Shown here: positions 52,912 through 62,038 of the stretch, in pieces | How positions within the stretch are numbered: position 1 is the first letter of the stretch | Layout: each line of letters begins with the position of its first letter | DNA from: Paenibacillus endophyticus | GTDB lineage: Bacteria; Bacillota; Bacilli; Paenibacillales; Paenibacillaceae | Direction: 5' to 3' | Assembly: GCF_014192395.1 (NCBI RefSeq) | Contig: NZ_JACHXW010000029.1 | Coordinates: 26,498 to 90,497 of the forward strand | DNA length: 64,000 nucleotides | Program-made: the position numbers and the translations under genes | Notes under the pieces: model-generated | Seen by the model: only the letters and a program-made list of their open reading frames with translations | What the model was told of the DNA's origin: nothing | Databases searched by the model: none

Positions 52912-53040
52912 ACCCCTGTTTTGCGATTGGAATAAAATAACTAGCTAAGATACCAGTTGCCGATATTGATTCGGTGACTGGTTTTTTAGTTTCGTTTGAA
53001 TACGAGTATGGTTATAATAATGAATGTAATCAAGGGTATG
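52912..53040 (-). pseudogene. IS3-family OrfB C-terminal relic, minus strand
   Basis: On the minus strand it reads DYIHYYNHTRIQTKLKNQSP, then NQYRQLVS and a stop, ending with the element end at aaaacaggggtcaattcc. It is a diverged copy of the relic at 23585, in opposite orientation. 53041-53187 contains no gene and must hold the promoter of the next operon. Confidence 0.7.
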
Positions 53041-53187
53041 GATACTAACTAAAATATTGTTCACTTATTGATGCATATGAGAAATTGGTTTAGGCCCGTT
53101 GCAACTAGAACCTTCGAATGAAGAGTTATCTCTAATTGTTGCAGGTTGTATGATAAGGAGAAATAATAATCCTGAAATTGGAAGTGA

Positions 53188-53871
53188 ATGATATTGAAGC
53201 TTGCTATTATAGAAGACAATGAAGTTATTCGGGAAGAACTGAAGGCTTTTTTATTAAAATACGGTTATGAGGTTGTAGCGCCGACCGATTTTGCAAATGT
53301 TCCAGAATATATAGAAAAGGAAAAACCGGATTTAATTTTATTGGATATTAATCTTCCCATGTACGACGGCTACCATATATGCAGGGAAGTGAGAAAAAAA
53401 TCAGAAACTCCGATCATTGTTGTCACGAGCCGCGACGGCGAAGCGGACGAGCTGATGAGCATGCATCTGGGAGCTGACGATTTCATTTCGAAGCCCTATA
53501 ATACGCAAATTTTGCTTGCCCGTATCGCATCCGTACTGAAACGAACGCTTGGCCATGGCTCCATAAACCAAACTCACGATGCGATGACCTACCGCGACTT
53601 AAAGCTTATTTTATCGAATGGGACGATTTCCTATCAAGACCAAACGCTCGAATTGACGAAAAACGAAATGAAGATTCTATCTTATTTAATCAAGCATAAA
53701 GGCAAAATCGTATCCCGCGAGGATATGATCGATTTTCTTTGGAGTTCGAATCTGTTCATTGACGACAACAACTTGTCGGTGAACGTCACAAGACTTAGAA
53801 AGAAACTCGATGAGGTCGGAATGCGTGACAACATCGAGACGAGGCGCGGCTTAGGGTACATCCTTCCATGA
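53188..53871 (+). CDS. BceR-type response regulator
   Basis: 227 residues; GGAAGTGA lies ahead of the ATG. OmpR-family: the receiver has AIIEDNEVIREELK, LILLDINLPMYDGYHI with the phosphorylated Asp, IIVVTSRD and FISKPYNTQ. The DNA-binding wing follows (LELTKNEMKILSYLIKHKGK, VNVTRLRKKLDEVG, RRGLGYILP). Its partner kinase has a very short extracellular loop and the downstream ABC genes are of the Bce type, so this controls an antimicrobial peptide detoxification module. The stop overlaps the kinase start (ATGA). Confidence 0.9.
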   Translation: MILKLAIIEDNEVIREELKAFLLKYGYEVVAPTDFANVPEYIEKEKPDLILLDINLPMYDGYHICREVRKKSETPIIVVTSRDGEADELMSMHLGADDFISKPYNTQILLARIASVLKRTLGHGSINQTHDAMTYRDLKLILSNGTISYQDQTLELTKNEMKILSYLIKHKGKIVSREDMIDFLWSSNLFIDDNNLSVNVTRLRKKLDEVGMRDNIETRRGLGYILP

Positions 53872-54872
53872 AGATCGGGGACTATTTCAAGGGAAGGCTT
53901 CTCTTTTTGGCCGTGAATCTCATTTTATTGTCATTGCTGTGCAGCATCCTTTTGTTCTTCCCTATTGGCAAATCCTTGCTTATACCAGTAGCCGCTCTTT
54001 GGTTCGGGCCTTTGCTTACGTACATGTTACTGGAGCTTACGAAAGAGAAGAAATACTACGACGAAATAACAGGCGCGCTGGAAAGTTTGGATCGGAAATA
54101 TTTATTGCCGGAAGTGGTGAAGGAGCCATCCTTCGTCGCAGGCAAGCTCATGCATCAGGTGCTTAGAGAAACGAGTAAAGACATGCACGAGCAGGTAAAC
54201 CTCTATCGAGACATGCAAAGCGAATATCGGGAATATATCGAAATATGGGTGCATGAAGCGAAGACGCCGATTGCTTCGGCTAAGCTCATTATTGACAATA
54301 ATGAAAGTTCCGTGACAAAAGCAATCGATTATGAATTGAAGAAGATCGAAGATTATGTCGAGCAGGTACTATATTATTCCCGCAGCCAAAACGTGAGCAG
54401 AGATTTTATCGTACGGCGAGTGTCCTTGGAGAATGTGGTCACCAACGCGATCAGAAGAAATGCCAAGGATTTCATTCATAAGCGCATCTCGATTGATATC
54501 GACAGCGTAGATGAAATGGTATTCAGCGACGCTAAATGGCTGGAGTTTATTCTCAATCAAATCATCGGCAATTCGATCAAATATTGCAGAAGCGGCGAAG
54601 GAAAAGTTGTCATTCGTGCGGAGAGAGTGCGAGACCATATCAGACTGATGATCGAAGACAACGGCATCGGCATGATAGAGCGGGATATCGATAAAGTATT
54701 CGAAAAGGGTTTTACCGGCGAGAACGGAAGGCTCTTTGGTAAATCGACTGGAATCGGACTTTACCTATGCAAGAGTTTATGCGAAAAGCTCGGACTCGGA
54801 ATATCCCTAACCTCGCAGATTGGTGAAGGTACGAAAGTAAACATTCTGTTTCCCGTACAATCGGAATCTTAA
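53868..54872 (+). CDS. BceS-type intramembrane-sensing histidine kinase
   Basis: 334 residues. Two membrane helices near the N-terminus (LLFLAVNLILLSLLCSILLF and LLIPVAALWFGPLLTYMLL) are separated by only a few residues, the mark of intramembrane-sensing kinases that have no sensor domain of their own. The phospho-acceptor motif is EIWVHEAKTPIASAKLI. ATP-binding boxes: ILNQIIGNSIKY, IEDNGIGM, FEKGFTG, STGIGLYL. It is thought to sense through the BceAB-type transporter coded downstream. Confidence 0.9.
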   Translation: MKIGDYFKGRLLFLAVNLILLSLLCSILLFFPIGKSLLIPVAALWFGPLLTYMLLELTKEKKYYDEITGALESLDRKYLLPEVVKEPSFVAGKLMHQVLRETSKDMHEQVNLYRDMQSEYREYIEIWVHEAKTPIASAKLIIDNNESSVTKAIDYELKKIEDYVEQVLYYSRSQNVSRDFIVRRVSLENVVTNAIRRNAKDFIHKRISIDIDSVDEMVFSDAKWLEFILNQIIGNSIKYCRSGEGKVVIRAERVRDHIRLMIEDNGIGMIERDIDKVFEKGFTGENGRLFGKSTGIGLYLCKSLCEKLGLGISLTSQIGEGTKVNILFPVQSES

Positions 54873-54876
54873 CATT

Positions 54877-54912
54877 AAAGAGTCGCTGCAGCTTTGGCTG
54901 CAGCGGCTCTTT
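54877..54912 (+). terminator. Hairpin between the two-component genes and transporter genes
   Basis: aaagagtcgctgcagc/gctgcagcggctcttt with a 4-nt loop, followed by a short T-rich stretch. It would uncouple the regulatory genes from the transporter genes. Confidence 0.6.
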
Positions 54913-54939
54913 GTTGTTTCTTTCAGGGAATATCGATAG

Positions 54940-54975
54940 ATGACAAAAATGCAAGGTTAATGAAACGAAAGCCGA
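54940..54975 (+). promoter_or_regulatory. Possible BceR-type binding region
   Basis: The region around gatgacaaaaatgcaagg and ttaatgaaacg resembles the TGAC-N4-TG style of BceR boxes. It lies 60-95 bp before the 144-residue gene. Weak pattern only, no confirmed inverted repeat. Confidence 0.25.
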
Positions 54976-55037
54976 TACGATGGATCGAGGAAAAGTTTTA
55001 AGATAAAGGCAACCCAAAGAAACAAGGAGGATTCAAA

Positions 55038-55472
55038 ATGAAAAAAGCATGGATTTGGATGGTAGCTATATGCTTGATCGCTAGCGCGGGAATGTATTAT
55101 TACTTTCAGACGAACGGCCCTAAAATCGTGAAAGGTTCTGCAGACTTGAGCGAATCGGTTGACGCAAACGGAAGGCCCGTCGATCCGTCTAAGTCGAAAT
55201 CGTTCTCTTCGAAAGCAAAGGAAATATATGTTTCTGTGAAATTCAAACGATTTATCTCGAAAGGCGCGAAAGTGAGATGGTATAAAGGCGAAACGTTGGT
55301 GGAAAATAGAATCAAAGTCGACGACAATATTAAGCTGAGCAAATCAGGGTACGCCTATTCGAAGTTGACGGCTCCGTCTGAAGGCTTCGCGCCAGGTGAT
55401 TATTCCGTTATCTTATATGCTGCAGGCAGCGACATTTCTGAAACGACCATTTATTTTAAGATTGAGCAATGA
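55038..55472 (+). CDS. Membrane-anchored extracellular protein in a Bce operon
   Basis: 144 residues with AAGGAGGATTCAAA before the ATG. A single N-terminal hydrophobic segment (AWIWMVAICLIASAGMYYYF) carries no lipobox, so it is a signal-anchor or signal peptide. The outside part is rich in Lys/Ser and beta-prone (IYVSVKFKRFISKGAKVRWY, GDYSVILYAAGSD, TTIYFKIEQ), resembling a small beta-sandwich. I know no named family. It comes directly before the ATPase (16 bp) in the transporter operon, so an accessory peptide-binding or sensing role is likely, by context only. Confidence 0.65.
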   Translation: MKKAWIWMVAICLIASAGMYYYFQTNGPKIVKGSADLSESVDANGRPVDPSKSKSFSSKAKEIYVSVKFKRFISKGAKVRWYKGETLVENRIKVDDNIKLSKSGYAYSKLTAPSEGFAPGDYSVILYAAGSDISETTIYFKIEQ

Positions 55473-55487
55473 AACAATGGAGGCGAT

Positions 55488-56261
55488 ATGGTCATGGAAC
55501 CAATATTGAACGTCGATAGGATTGAAAAATATTACGGAAAAAAAGCCAATATTACGAAAGCGATCGATAATATCAGTTTTAAAGTGAATAAAGGTGAATT
55601 CATAGGCGTCATGGGCGCATCGGGTAGTGGAAAGACGACTCTGCTCAATTGCATTTCGACTATCGATACGGTGACGACGGGACATATTTTCATCAACGGA
55701 CAAGATATAACCGATCTAAAATCAGCTCGCTTGGAGAAATTTAGGGTCAACGAACTAGGCTTCATCTTTCAGGACTTCAATCTTCTGGATACGCTGACGG
55801 CTTACGAGAATATCGCTTTGGCTCTGACGATCAAAGGCGAGGCAGCGAAGCGGATCGACTCGCTCATCCGGGAGGTGGCCGGCAAGCTAGGAATCGCCGA
55901 GGTACTTGGACAATACCCTTATCAGCTGTCTGGCGGCCAGAAGCAGCGCGTTGCTTCCGCAAGGGCGATCGTAACTAATCCGTCGCTGATTTTGGCTGAC
56001 GAGCCGACTGGCGCTCTGGATTCCAAGTCGGCAAAGCTTTTATTGGAATCATTCGAGAAGCTCAATCGGGAGCTTCAGGCAACCATTTTGATGGTTACGC
56101 ATGACGCTTTTACTGCAAGCTACTCCAATCGAATTCTGTTCATGAAGGATGGAAAAGTGTTTAACGAACTCGTCAGGGGGAATGATTCCAGGAAGCAGTT
56201 TTTCGGCAGAATCATCGAAGTTGTAAGCTTATTGGGAGGCGACGTTAGCGATGTACTTTAG
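55488..56261 (+). CDS. BceA-type ABC transporter ATPase
   Basis: 257 residues; GGAGGCGAT before the ATG. ABC ATPase: Walker A GASGSGKTTLLN, Q-loop FIFQDFNLLDTL, signature LSGGQKQRVASARAI, Walker B LILADEPTGALD, H-loop LMVTHDAFT. This belongs to the MacB/BceA class that drives mechanotransmission rather than ordinary transport. The stop overlaps the permease start by 11 bp. Together with the permease it removes or shields lipid II-cycle antibiotics such as bacitracin-like peptides. Confidence 0.93.
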   Translation: MVMEPILNVDRIEKYYGKKANITKAIDNISFKVNKGEFIGVMGASGSGKTTLLNCISTIDTVTTGHIFINGQDITDLKSARLEKFRVNELGFIFQDFNLLDTLTAYENIALALTIKGEAAKRIDSLIREVAGKLGIAEVLGQYPYQLSGGQKQRVASARAIVTNPSLILADEPTGALDSKSAKLLLESFEKLNRELQATILMVTHDAFTASYSNRILFMKDGKVFNELVRGNDSRKQFFGRIIEVVSLLGGDVSDVL

Positions 56262-58248
56262 AATAGCGTGGAGCAGCGTCAGAAGAAGCTTTAAGGACTA
56301 TGCCATTTATTTCTTGACGCTATCATTTGCCGTCTGCCTCTTTTACAGCTTCAACTCTCTCGAAGCACAACAATCTGTATTGCAGATGAACCAAAGCTCG
56401 GCCGACTACTTGAAGAAGATCGCAGGCGTCATTTCCATTATTTCCGTAGGCGTATCGTTTGTTTTAGGCGGTTTAATCGTTTATGCCAACGGCTTTCTGA
56501 TCAAAAGGCGCAAGAAAGAGCTCGGCATTTTTATGACGCTAGGGATGGGCAGGAACAAAATATCATTCATCCTCGTGCTCGAGACATTCCTGATCGGCTG
56601 CTTGGCGCTTGGAATTGGACTAACACTCGGAATTGCGGTTTCGCAGAGCTTCTCTACACTGATTGCCGGCCTATTCAATGCTAAGATGAATGTCTACGAA
56701 TTCGTCATTTCCTATAGCGCAATAGCAAAAACATGTTTGTATTTTGGCCTTATTTTCGCTTCGGTCATCGTATTCAACCACGTGATTGTCTCCAAAGTCA
56801 AATTGATCGATTTGCTGAATGCGGCGAAGAAGAACGAGGAGTTGAAAGTCAAAAACGCATGGGCATCCATCATCGTTTTTCTTATTTCCGTGATACTATT
56901 GGGGATTGCCTATAAAATAGCCATTATTACCGGATTAGATCCATATAATTCGATTTTCATATTAAGTTTGCTCCTAGGTATAGTGGGGACAATGATGCTA
57001 TTTTTAGGGTTGGCGGGATTTTTCCTGCTTCTTTTGCAACGCAATCGAAATTTTTATTTCAAAAATTTAAATATGTTTGTCTTGCGTCAAGTCCACAACA
57101 AAATCAATACGAATTTCGTTTCCATGACGGTTATATCGTTGATGTTATTCGTAACGCTTCTGTCTTTGTTCGTCGTTATCAACTACAAGGCTAACGTGGA
57201 CAAAACGGCAGAAGGTATGGCGCCTTTCAGCGGGTCGATGGTCACCAGGTGGATCGAGCAGGGCAAGGAAATTCCTGATATCGAGGAAGCCTTGAACAAT
57301 GCGGATTTCCGTTTTGAGCATAAAGAGAAACACGAATTTTTTAATGTCTATACCCTCGGCATATCGATTAAGGAAATGATGGGACAGTACCTCGATGAGA
57401 ACGACAAGTCCGACAAGCTTCTCTTGAACGGGGAGATCGGTGTCGTCCGCCTGTCCGATTACAATCGAATCAGAGCTTTGGTTAAGGAGGATGCCATCGA
57501 TTTAGACGACCAAGCGGCAATGATCATATCCAATTACGGTAACTTCAGCAGCAACTTCGTAAAATTCATGGAAAATCTTGAGAACGTGACGGTGAATGGA
57601 GAGTCGTTGCGGATTAGCCATACGAAGCCAGTTAAAGAAAACATTGTTAATGCGCCTTATTGGCCCTACTTCTTTTATATAGTGGTTCCGGATCGCGTCG
57701 CACTCGAATTAAAGGTATCTTTCAGCGCGCTCGATATCGAGCTTCATGGAGGCGACATCGAAAGCTTTGAGGAGAGATACACGGACTTGTATAAGCAATT
57801 CTCCGATAATGATGTGGAGATCGACGTGTATACGAAAGAGAAAGCGGTATTAGTCGCCTATGGCATCTCCGCATTCCTTACTTTTCTGGGCCTTTATATC
57901 GGACTTGTGTTTCTCATGTCCAGCGCGGTGGTATTGGCTCTGCAGCAATTGGTGGAGGCGAGTGACAGCGTGCACAGGTATCGCGTTCTTAAAAAGATCG
58001 GTGCGACGGACAAAATGATCAACCAAACGATATTCAAGCAAACCTTCATTTATTTTTTTGTTCCATTTGCGGTTGCTGTTATGCATACAATCGTAGGAGT
58101 AAGAATCATGAATGATTTTTTCGCAACACATAACAGAAGCGTCCTCGGCTCGTCAGCAGGGTTGCTGGCCGTCGTCATTATTCTGATTTATGGCGGGTAC
58201 TTCTATACGACGTATTCCAGTTATAAAAGCATTGTCCGGAATAGTTAA
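56251..58248 (+). CDS. BceB-type ABC transporter permease
   Basis: 665 residues. Layout of a BceB permease: four N-terminal membrane segments with an FtsX domain (LSFAVCLFYSFNSLEAQQ, RRKKELGIFMTLGMGRNKI), then helices 5-7, a large extracellular domain of about 200 residues between helices VII and VIII (from NYKANVDKTAEGMAP to ALVAYGI), and three more segments with a second FtsX motif (RVLKKIGATDKMINQTIFKQ). The extracellular domain is the ligand-sensing part in this family. It ends with YKSIVRNS. No lesion seen. Confidence 0.93.
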   Translation: MYFRIAWSSVRRSFKDYAIYFLTLSFAVCLFYSFNSLEAQQSVLQMNQSSADYLKKIAGVISIISVGVSFVLGGLIVYANGFLIKRRKKELGIFMTLGMGRNKISFILVLETFLIGCLALGIGLTLGIAVSQSFSTLIAGLFNAKMNVYEFVISYSAIAKTCLYFGLIFASVIVFNHVIVSKVKLIDLLNAAKKNEELKVKNAWASIIVFLISVILLGIAYKIAIITGLDPYNSIFILSLLLGIVGTMMLFLGLAGFFLLLLQRNRNFYFKNLNMFVLRQVHNKINTNFVSMTVISLMLFVTLLSLFVVINYKANVDKTAEGMAPFSGSMVTRWIEQGKEIPDIEEALNNADFRFEHKEKHEFFNVYTLGISIKEMMGQYLDENDKSDKLLLNGEIGVVRLSDYNRIRALVKEDAIDLDDQAAMIISNYGNFSSNFVKFMENLENVTVNGESLRISHTKPVKENIVNAPYWPYFFYIVVPDRVALELKVSFSALDIELHGGDIESFEERYTDLYKQFSDNDVEIDVYTKEKAVLVAYGISAFLTFLGLYIGLVFLMSSAVVLALQQLVEASDSVHRYRVLKKIGATDKMINQTIFKQTFIYFFVPFAVAVMHTIVGVRIMNDFFATHNRSVLGSSAGLLAVVIILIYGGYFYTTYSSYKSIVRNS

Positions 58249-58308
58249 CAATCTGGAAGGTTAATGTAATACATTTATTTGGTCATCCGTCGTTATTTCG
58301 CTAATTAC

Positions 58309-58338
58309 TGAATAAATCCACCAATAAAGAACAAATTA
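58309..58338 (+). promoter_or_regulatory. SigG-like forespore promoter of ger operon
   Basis: TGAATA (58309-58314), 17 bp, CAAATTA (58332-58338). This resembles the forespore SigG consensus (-35 TGAATA-like, -10 CATnnTA-like) with one changed base in the -10. Forespore expression is standard for ger operons. Confidence 0.5.
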
Positions 58339-58354
58339 TCCTATAGGTGATCTA

Positions 58355-59683
58355 ATGAGGATAAACGATATTTTCCCAAAAGATATTCAAAATAAAATGG
58401 AAAGCTTCCAAGCCAATGAGGATTTCCGGCAAGAGCAGCGCATAATCAAAGGAAAACGGTATCTATTTTGCTACTTTGTCACGTTGGTCGACATTGCGAA
58501 TACGAACGAAGCGATCCATCTATTCTCAGAGGGAGAAGAGGACTGGAAAGAGCTTTTGAAAGGACAGTTAAATTTATCCATAGACCTATCTGTCTCCGAT
58601 ATCGTTGATGCGATTGTTGGAGGCAGAATCGTTTGCTTTATGGAAGACGGATCAGTAGCCTTCGATCCGGTTGGCCAGAAGATTTCTAGAACGATTTCGA
58701 CGCCGCAAAATGAGAACGCGATCCAATCGCCTACGCAAGGTTTCATTGAGGACTATCAGACAAATCTCGGGGTGCTTCGATTCCAGATGAAATCGCCGGA
58801 TCTGATCATTAAATCGTATCAATTAGGATTGAGCAGTAAGAAAAAGATCGCTTTGTGCCATATAGAGGGAGCAATTGACGAGCAACTGCTATCGGATATC
58901 GTAGACTGCCTGAGTTCAAGTCAAAGCAAGAACGCGAACAATATACAGCAGCTTCTAAAAATACTGGGACAGGACAAGTTCAGCATTGTTCCTACAACGA
59001 TTACGACCGAGCTGCCTTCAGAAGCGGAAACCCATCTTAATCAAGGCAAAGCCGTTTTGTTTCTGGAAGGGTTTCCGTATGCGATTGTCGTACCCGCGCT
59101 CGTAACGGACATTTGGTCGATAAAGGCAGACTATAACATTCCATATGTTTTTATGGCATTTGTCCGCATCCTCCGTGTGTTCGGGCTTACGATCGGCGTC
59201 GTATCCCCAGGTTTGTACGTAGCCTTCGTGTCCGTTAATCCAGAGGTATTACGTATTCAATTGGCCTTGTCGATCGCGGCGAGCAGAGAAGGCGTACCTT
59301 ATCCAGCTTTGTTGGAGGTCCTATTCCTGCTTATTATTCTCGAGCTGATTGTGGAGGCGATTGTCCGCTTGCCCAAAAGCATCGGTCCGACAATCACCAT
59401 GGTCGGCGGTGTTATTTTAGGTCAAGCAATCGTGCAGGCTAAACTCGTCAGCAATATGCTGACGATCGTGCTGGCCGCCACGACGATAGCGAACTTTTCG
59501 CTTAACGGTATCCAAAATATGACGTTCATCCGAATTAGCAAATACGGAATCTTGCTTTTGTCCGCTATTTTCGGCTTCTTGGGACTTGTCATCGGCATGG
59601 TTATCCTTTGTATTTACATGGCTCGTATAGAGATCTTCGGAATTCCTTATTTCAATCTTCATCCCAAGAAAGGAGGTTCCTAA
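58355..59683 (+). CDS. GerA-family spore germination protein, A subunit
   Basis: 442 residues; ATAGGTGATCT precedes the ATG. Receptor A subunit of a GerA-type nutrient germinant receptor in the inner spore membrane. The N-terminal soluble part includes RYLFCYFVTLVDIANTNEAI, IVGGRIVCFMEDGSVAFDP and PTQGFIEDYQTNLGVLR. The signature EGFPYAIVVPALVTDIW leads into membrane segments (FGLTIGVVSPGLYVAFVSVN, TITMVGGVILGQAIVQAKLVS). It is shorter than the usual 470-500 residues, mostly at the N-terminus, and a cytoplasmic hydrophilic tail is short. First gene of a three-gene operon. The germinant cannot be inferred. Confidence 0.88.
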   Translation: MRINDIFPKDIQNKMESFQANEDFRQEQRIIKGKRYLFCYFVTLVDIANTNEAIHLFSEGEEDWKELLKGQLNLSIDLSVSDIVDAIVGGRIVCFMEDGSVAFDPVGQKISRTISTPQNENAIQSPTQGFIEDYQTNLGVLRFQMKSPDLIIKSYQLGLSSKKKIALCHIEGAIDEQLLSDIVDCLSSSQSKNANNIQQLLKILGQDKFSIVPTTITTELPSEAETHLNQGKAVLFLEGFPYAIVVPALVTDIWSIKADYNIPYVFMAFVRILRVFGLTIGVVSPGLYVAFVSVNPEVLRIQLALSIAASREGVPYPALLEVLFLLIILELIVEAIVRLPKSIGPTITMVGGVILGQAIVQAKLVSNMLTIVLAATTIANFSLNGIQNMTFIRISKYGILLLSAIFGFLGLVIGMVILCIYMARIEIFGIPYFNLHPKKGGS

Positions 59684-60765
59684 TGATCGGGAAAATTGCG
59701 CATTACTTCACTTTTATCATGATTCACATCAGCCTTCTATTCCTGGTGTATCCCGAGAATATATTCGAGAGCACCAGCAAGGGACATTGGTTGCCTATTC
59801 TTATAGGGTGTATCTTAGAGTTTCTATTACTATGGCTTTATTTGCGTGTTCTCGTCGCATTTCCGAAGCTCGACGTCATCGAAATTATTAATGTCACGGC
59901 TTCCGTTTGGGTTTCCAGGGTGCTTCTTTTGCCGATCGTCTTCCACTTTTTCACATGCATCATTCTGCTAATCCGCAGCCATGTCGAAATCGTAACGATC
60001 GTATTGTGCCCGAATATGCCTATCTGGGTACTCATGCTCTTAATCGGCATCAGTCTGTTTGCCGCGTTATCGGATATTTCGGCTATCCTGAGAGCGTCCT
60101 GCGTTGTCGCTTTCATATTCATACCAGTCATTATATTTTGTTTTATTAGCTCGCTACAAAACATCGAGCTTCCAAATATGATGCCTATCAGCCCCTCTAA
60201 TTCCTTCTCTTTTCTGCAATCACCCAAATTTCATTCGAGTTTCTTTGCTTTCGGCGGCTATTTGGTATTGGGATTTATTCGACCGTATATCCCGCTTGAG
60301 GTACCGCAGAAATGGAGGTACCTTCAAATATTTGCAATCGTGATCGTTCCATTGTTTTTTATATCCATTTATCTTCCACTGCTGGTATTCGGACAGGAAC
60401 CGGTCTCGAAATACTTGTTTCCGATGATTGAAGCGATGGAAACCATTGATCTGTATTGGTTGGTGTTTGAAAGAGTGACGATCTTTTATGTTGCCGTCAC
60501 GCTCAGCTTCGTCATTATGTACATTTCATTATTAATTTGGGTCTCTTCTTTGATATTGCAAAAATTATATTTGCCTATCTCGCGCAATAAATTGGCGATA
60601 TGCGTTGCGCTTGTTTGCTATGTCGGCGGCAATTTGATTCGTAGTTGGGATGAAATTGAGTGGCTTTTGTTCAATGATACTGTGATTCGCTTTTATTCCA
60701 TTATTGCGTTTCCATGCCTGCTCAGTCTCCTCACGTTTATACATAGAAGGAGGACTACTGCATGA
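59683..60765 (+). CDS. GerB-family spore germination protein, B subunit
   Basis: 360 residues. AAAGGAGGTTCC lies before the ATG, which shares one base with the gerA-type stop (TAATG). Integral membrane protein of the amino acid/polyamine/organocation permease superfamily, with about ten helices (HYFTFIMIHISLLFLVYPEN, LLPIVFHFFTCIILLIRSH, FIFIPVIIFCFISSLQNIEL, VTLSFVIMYISLLIWVSSLI). B subunits carry the germinant-binding site of the receptor. The gene overlaps gerC-type by ATGA. Confidence 0.88.
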   Translation: MIGKIAHYFTFIMIHISLLFLVYPENIFESTSKGHWLPILIGCILEFLLLWLYLRVLVAFPKLDVIEIINVTASVWVSRVLLLPIVFHFFTCIILLIRSHVEIVTIVLCPNMPIWVLMLLIGISLFAALSDISAILRASCVVAFIFIPVIIFCFISSLQNIELPNMMPISPSNSFSFLQSPKFHSSFFAFGGYLVLGFIRPYIPLEVPQKWRYLQIFAIVIVPLFFISIYLPLLVFGQEPVSKYLFPMIEAMETIDLYWLVFERVTIFYVAVTLSFVIMYISLLIWVSSLILQKLYLPISRNKLAICVALVCYVGGNLIRSWDEIEWLLFNDTVIRFYSIIAFPCLLSLLTFIHRRRTTA

Positions 60766-61868
60766 AAAGCCGCCTGCTCCTAGTTCTACTTCCGCTACTG
60801 CTGCTCTCCGCCTGTTGGGACAGCAAGGACATTAACAAACGTGCGCTGCCCATTGCGCTCGGGATCAGCAAGAATGAGAATCACAATTACAAAGTAGGGC
60901 TACGTATTCCCGAACCACATAATTCGAGCACGAATATCCGCTACGTGCAAGCCGAGGCTCCAACAATCGGGCAAGCGATCGAACGAATACGAATGAAGAT
61001 GGCGGACGATATCGATTTGCTGCACCTGAAGCTCATTTTAATTAGTGAACCGCTTGCTAAGGAAGGGCTTAGGGACATCGTCGAGTACGCGATGCAGTCA
61101 AATTCGATTCAGCCTAAAGCGATGGTAGCCATCGTGCGAAGCGATATGAGCAAATTTTTGAGCTCGATGGATGAAGACGGAGAAGAGGCTGGCCAAGGAT
61201 TATCTGATTTCTTCAGCAAACAGGCGGGATGGACGCCACATATTGCAACGGCGAAGATTTGGGAGGTTTACCGGGCGCTTTACTTCTACACCGAGGATAT
61301 CGCTATTCCGATTCTAAACAAAGATGAGGAAACGATGTTCCAGTTCGTAGGTTCCGCCATTCTGCATGAGAAAAAAATGGTGGACAGCATTACGCCTGAT
61401 GAAACGTTGCTCTATAACATATTTCAAGGTAAATATGACGACGCGCACATGGAAGTGATGAATCACGCGAGCGTGCTTGTAGTAGATGCAAATGTAAAAA
61501 TGAAAGCGACTGGAATTGAGCAAACTCCAAAGGTGAGCAGCAAGCTAAAGGTAGTCGTTACGATTGAAGAAATGAAGGAAGGTACGATGCAAAGTGTTAT
61601 CGAGGAGGAACTGAGTAAGCTGCTGAAAAAAAGATTCGATCTTCTGACTAAAAAACTGAAGACGAACCATTCCGATATCCTCGGATTTGGACAGCGGTTT
61701 CGCAATCAAATGTCAGATGCACAGCTAAAGGCATGGCGGGATGACATCTATCCTAAACTTGAGACCGAACTTCGCGTAGAGGTCGTCATTCGGAACGAGG
61801 GCAGTATCAAATCGGAGATAGGAGACGTAAAAGCCTATAAATTAGAACCTTTAAAGGGAAGGAAATAA
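60762..61868 (+). CDS. GerC-family spore germination lipoprotein, C subunit
   Basis: 368 residues; GAAGGAGGACTACTGC before the ATG. A signal peptide ends in the lipobox LLSAC, so the protein is a lipoprotein of the inner spore membrane. Typical GerC sequence follows: WDSKDINKRALPIALGIS, LHLKLILISEPLAKEGLRDI and KAMVAIVRSDMSKFLSS in domain 1, and the C-terminal domain with SSKLKVVVTIEEMKEG, FGQRFRNQMSDAQLKAW, VEVVIRNEGSIK. Third subunit; overlaps the B gene (ATGA). The operon ends here. It is followed by a partial copy of the non-coding repeat. Confidence 0.9.
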   Translation: MKSRLLLVLLPLLLLSACWDSKDINKRALPIALGISKNENHNYKVGLRIPEPHNSSTNIRYVQAEAPTIGQAIERIRMKMADDIDLLHLKLILISEPLAKEGLRDIVEYAMQSNSIQPKAMVAIVRSDMSKFLSSMDEDGEEAGQGLSDFFSKQAGWTPHIATAKIWEVYRALYFYTEDIAIPILNKDEETMFQFVGSAILHEKKMVDSITPDETLLYNIFQGKYDDAHMEVMNHASVLVVDANVKMKATGIEQTPKVSSKLKVVVTIEEMKEGTMQSVIEEELSKLLKKRFDLLTKKLKTNHSDILGFGQRFRNQMSDAQLKAWRDDIYPKLETELRVEVVIRNEGSIKSEIGDVKAYKLEPLKGRK

Positions 61869-61892
61869 CAGAACGGTATGATGGTTCACTAT

Positions 61893-61965
61893 TCGAACCT
61901 ACAGGTTCAGGACAGAACACTTCGCTCTATACATTTTCACTAGTAGTATGAGCTGTAAGAAAGTA
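61893..61965 (+). repeat. Partial, diverged copy C of the structured non-coding repeat
   Basis: gaacctacaggttcaggaca, then gaacacttcgctctatacat, matches the middle of copies A and B (aacctacaggttcaggacaggactct...ctatctatac). The aacct/aggtt palindrome is kept. The closing terminator stem is absent and the 5' part is missing. It lies 25 bp after the gerC-type stop. 61966-62038 shows nothing else. Confidence 0.5.
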
Positions 61966-62038
61966 AAAAGTATTGGATTTGCTAAGCCTAAACAATAACG
62001 AACATATTGAACAGTTCTTGAAAATAAAATGTTTTTAC

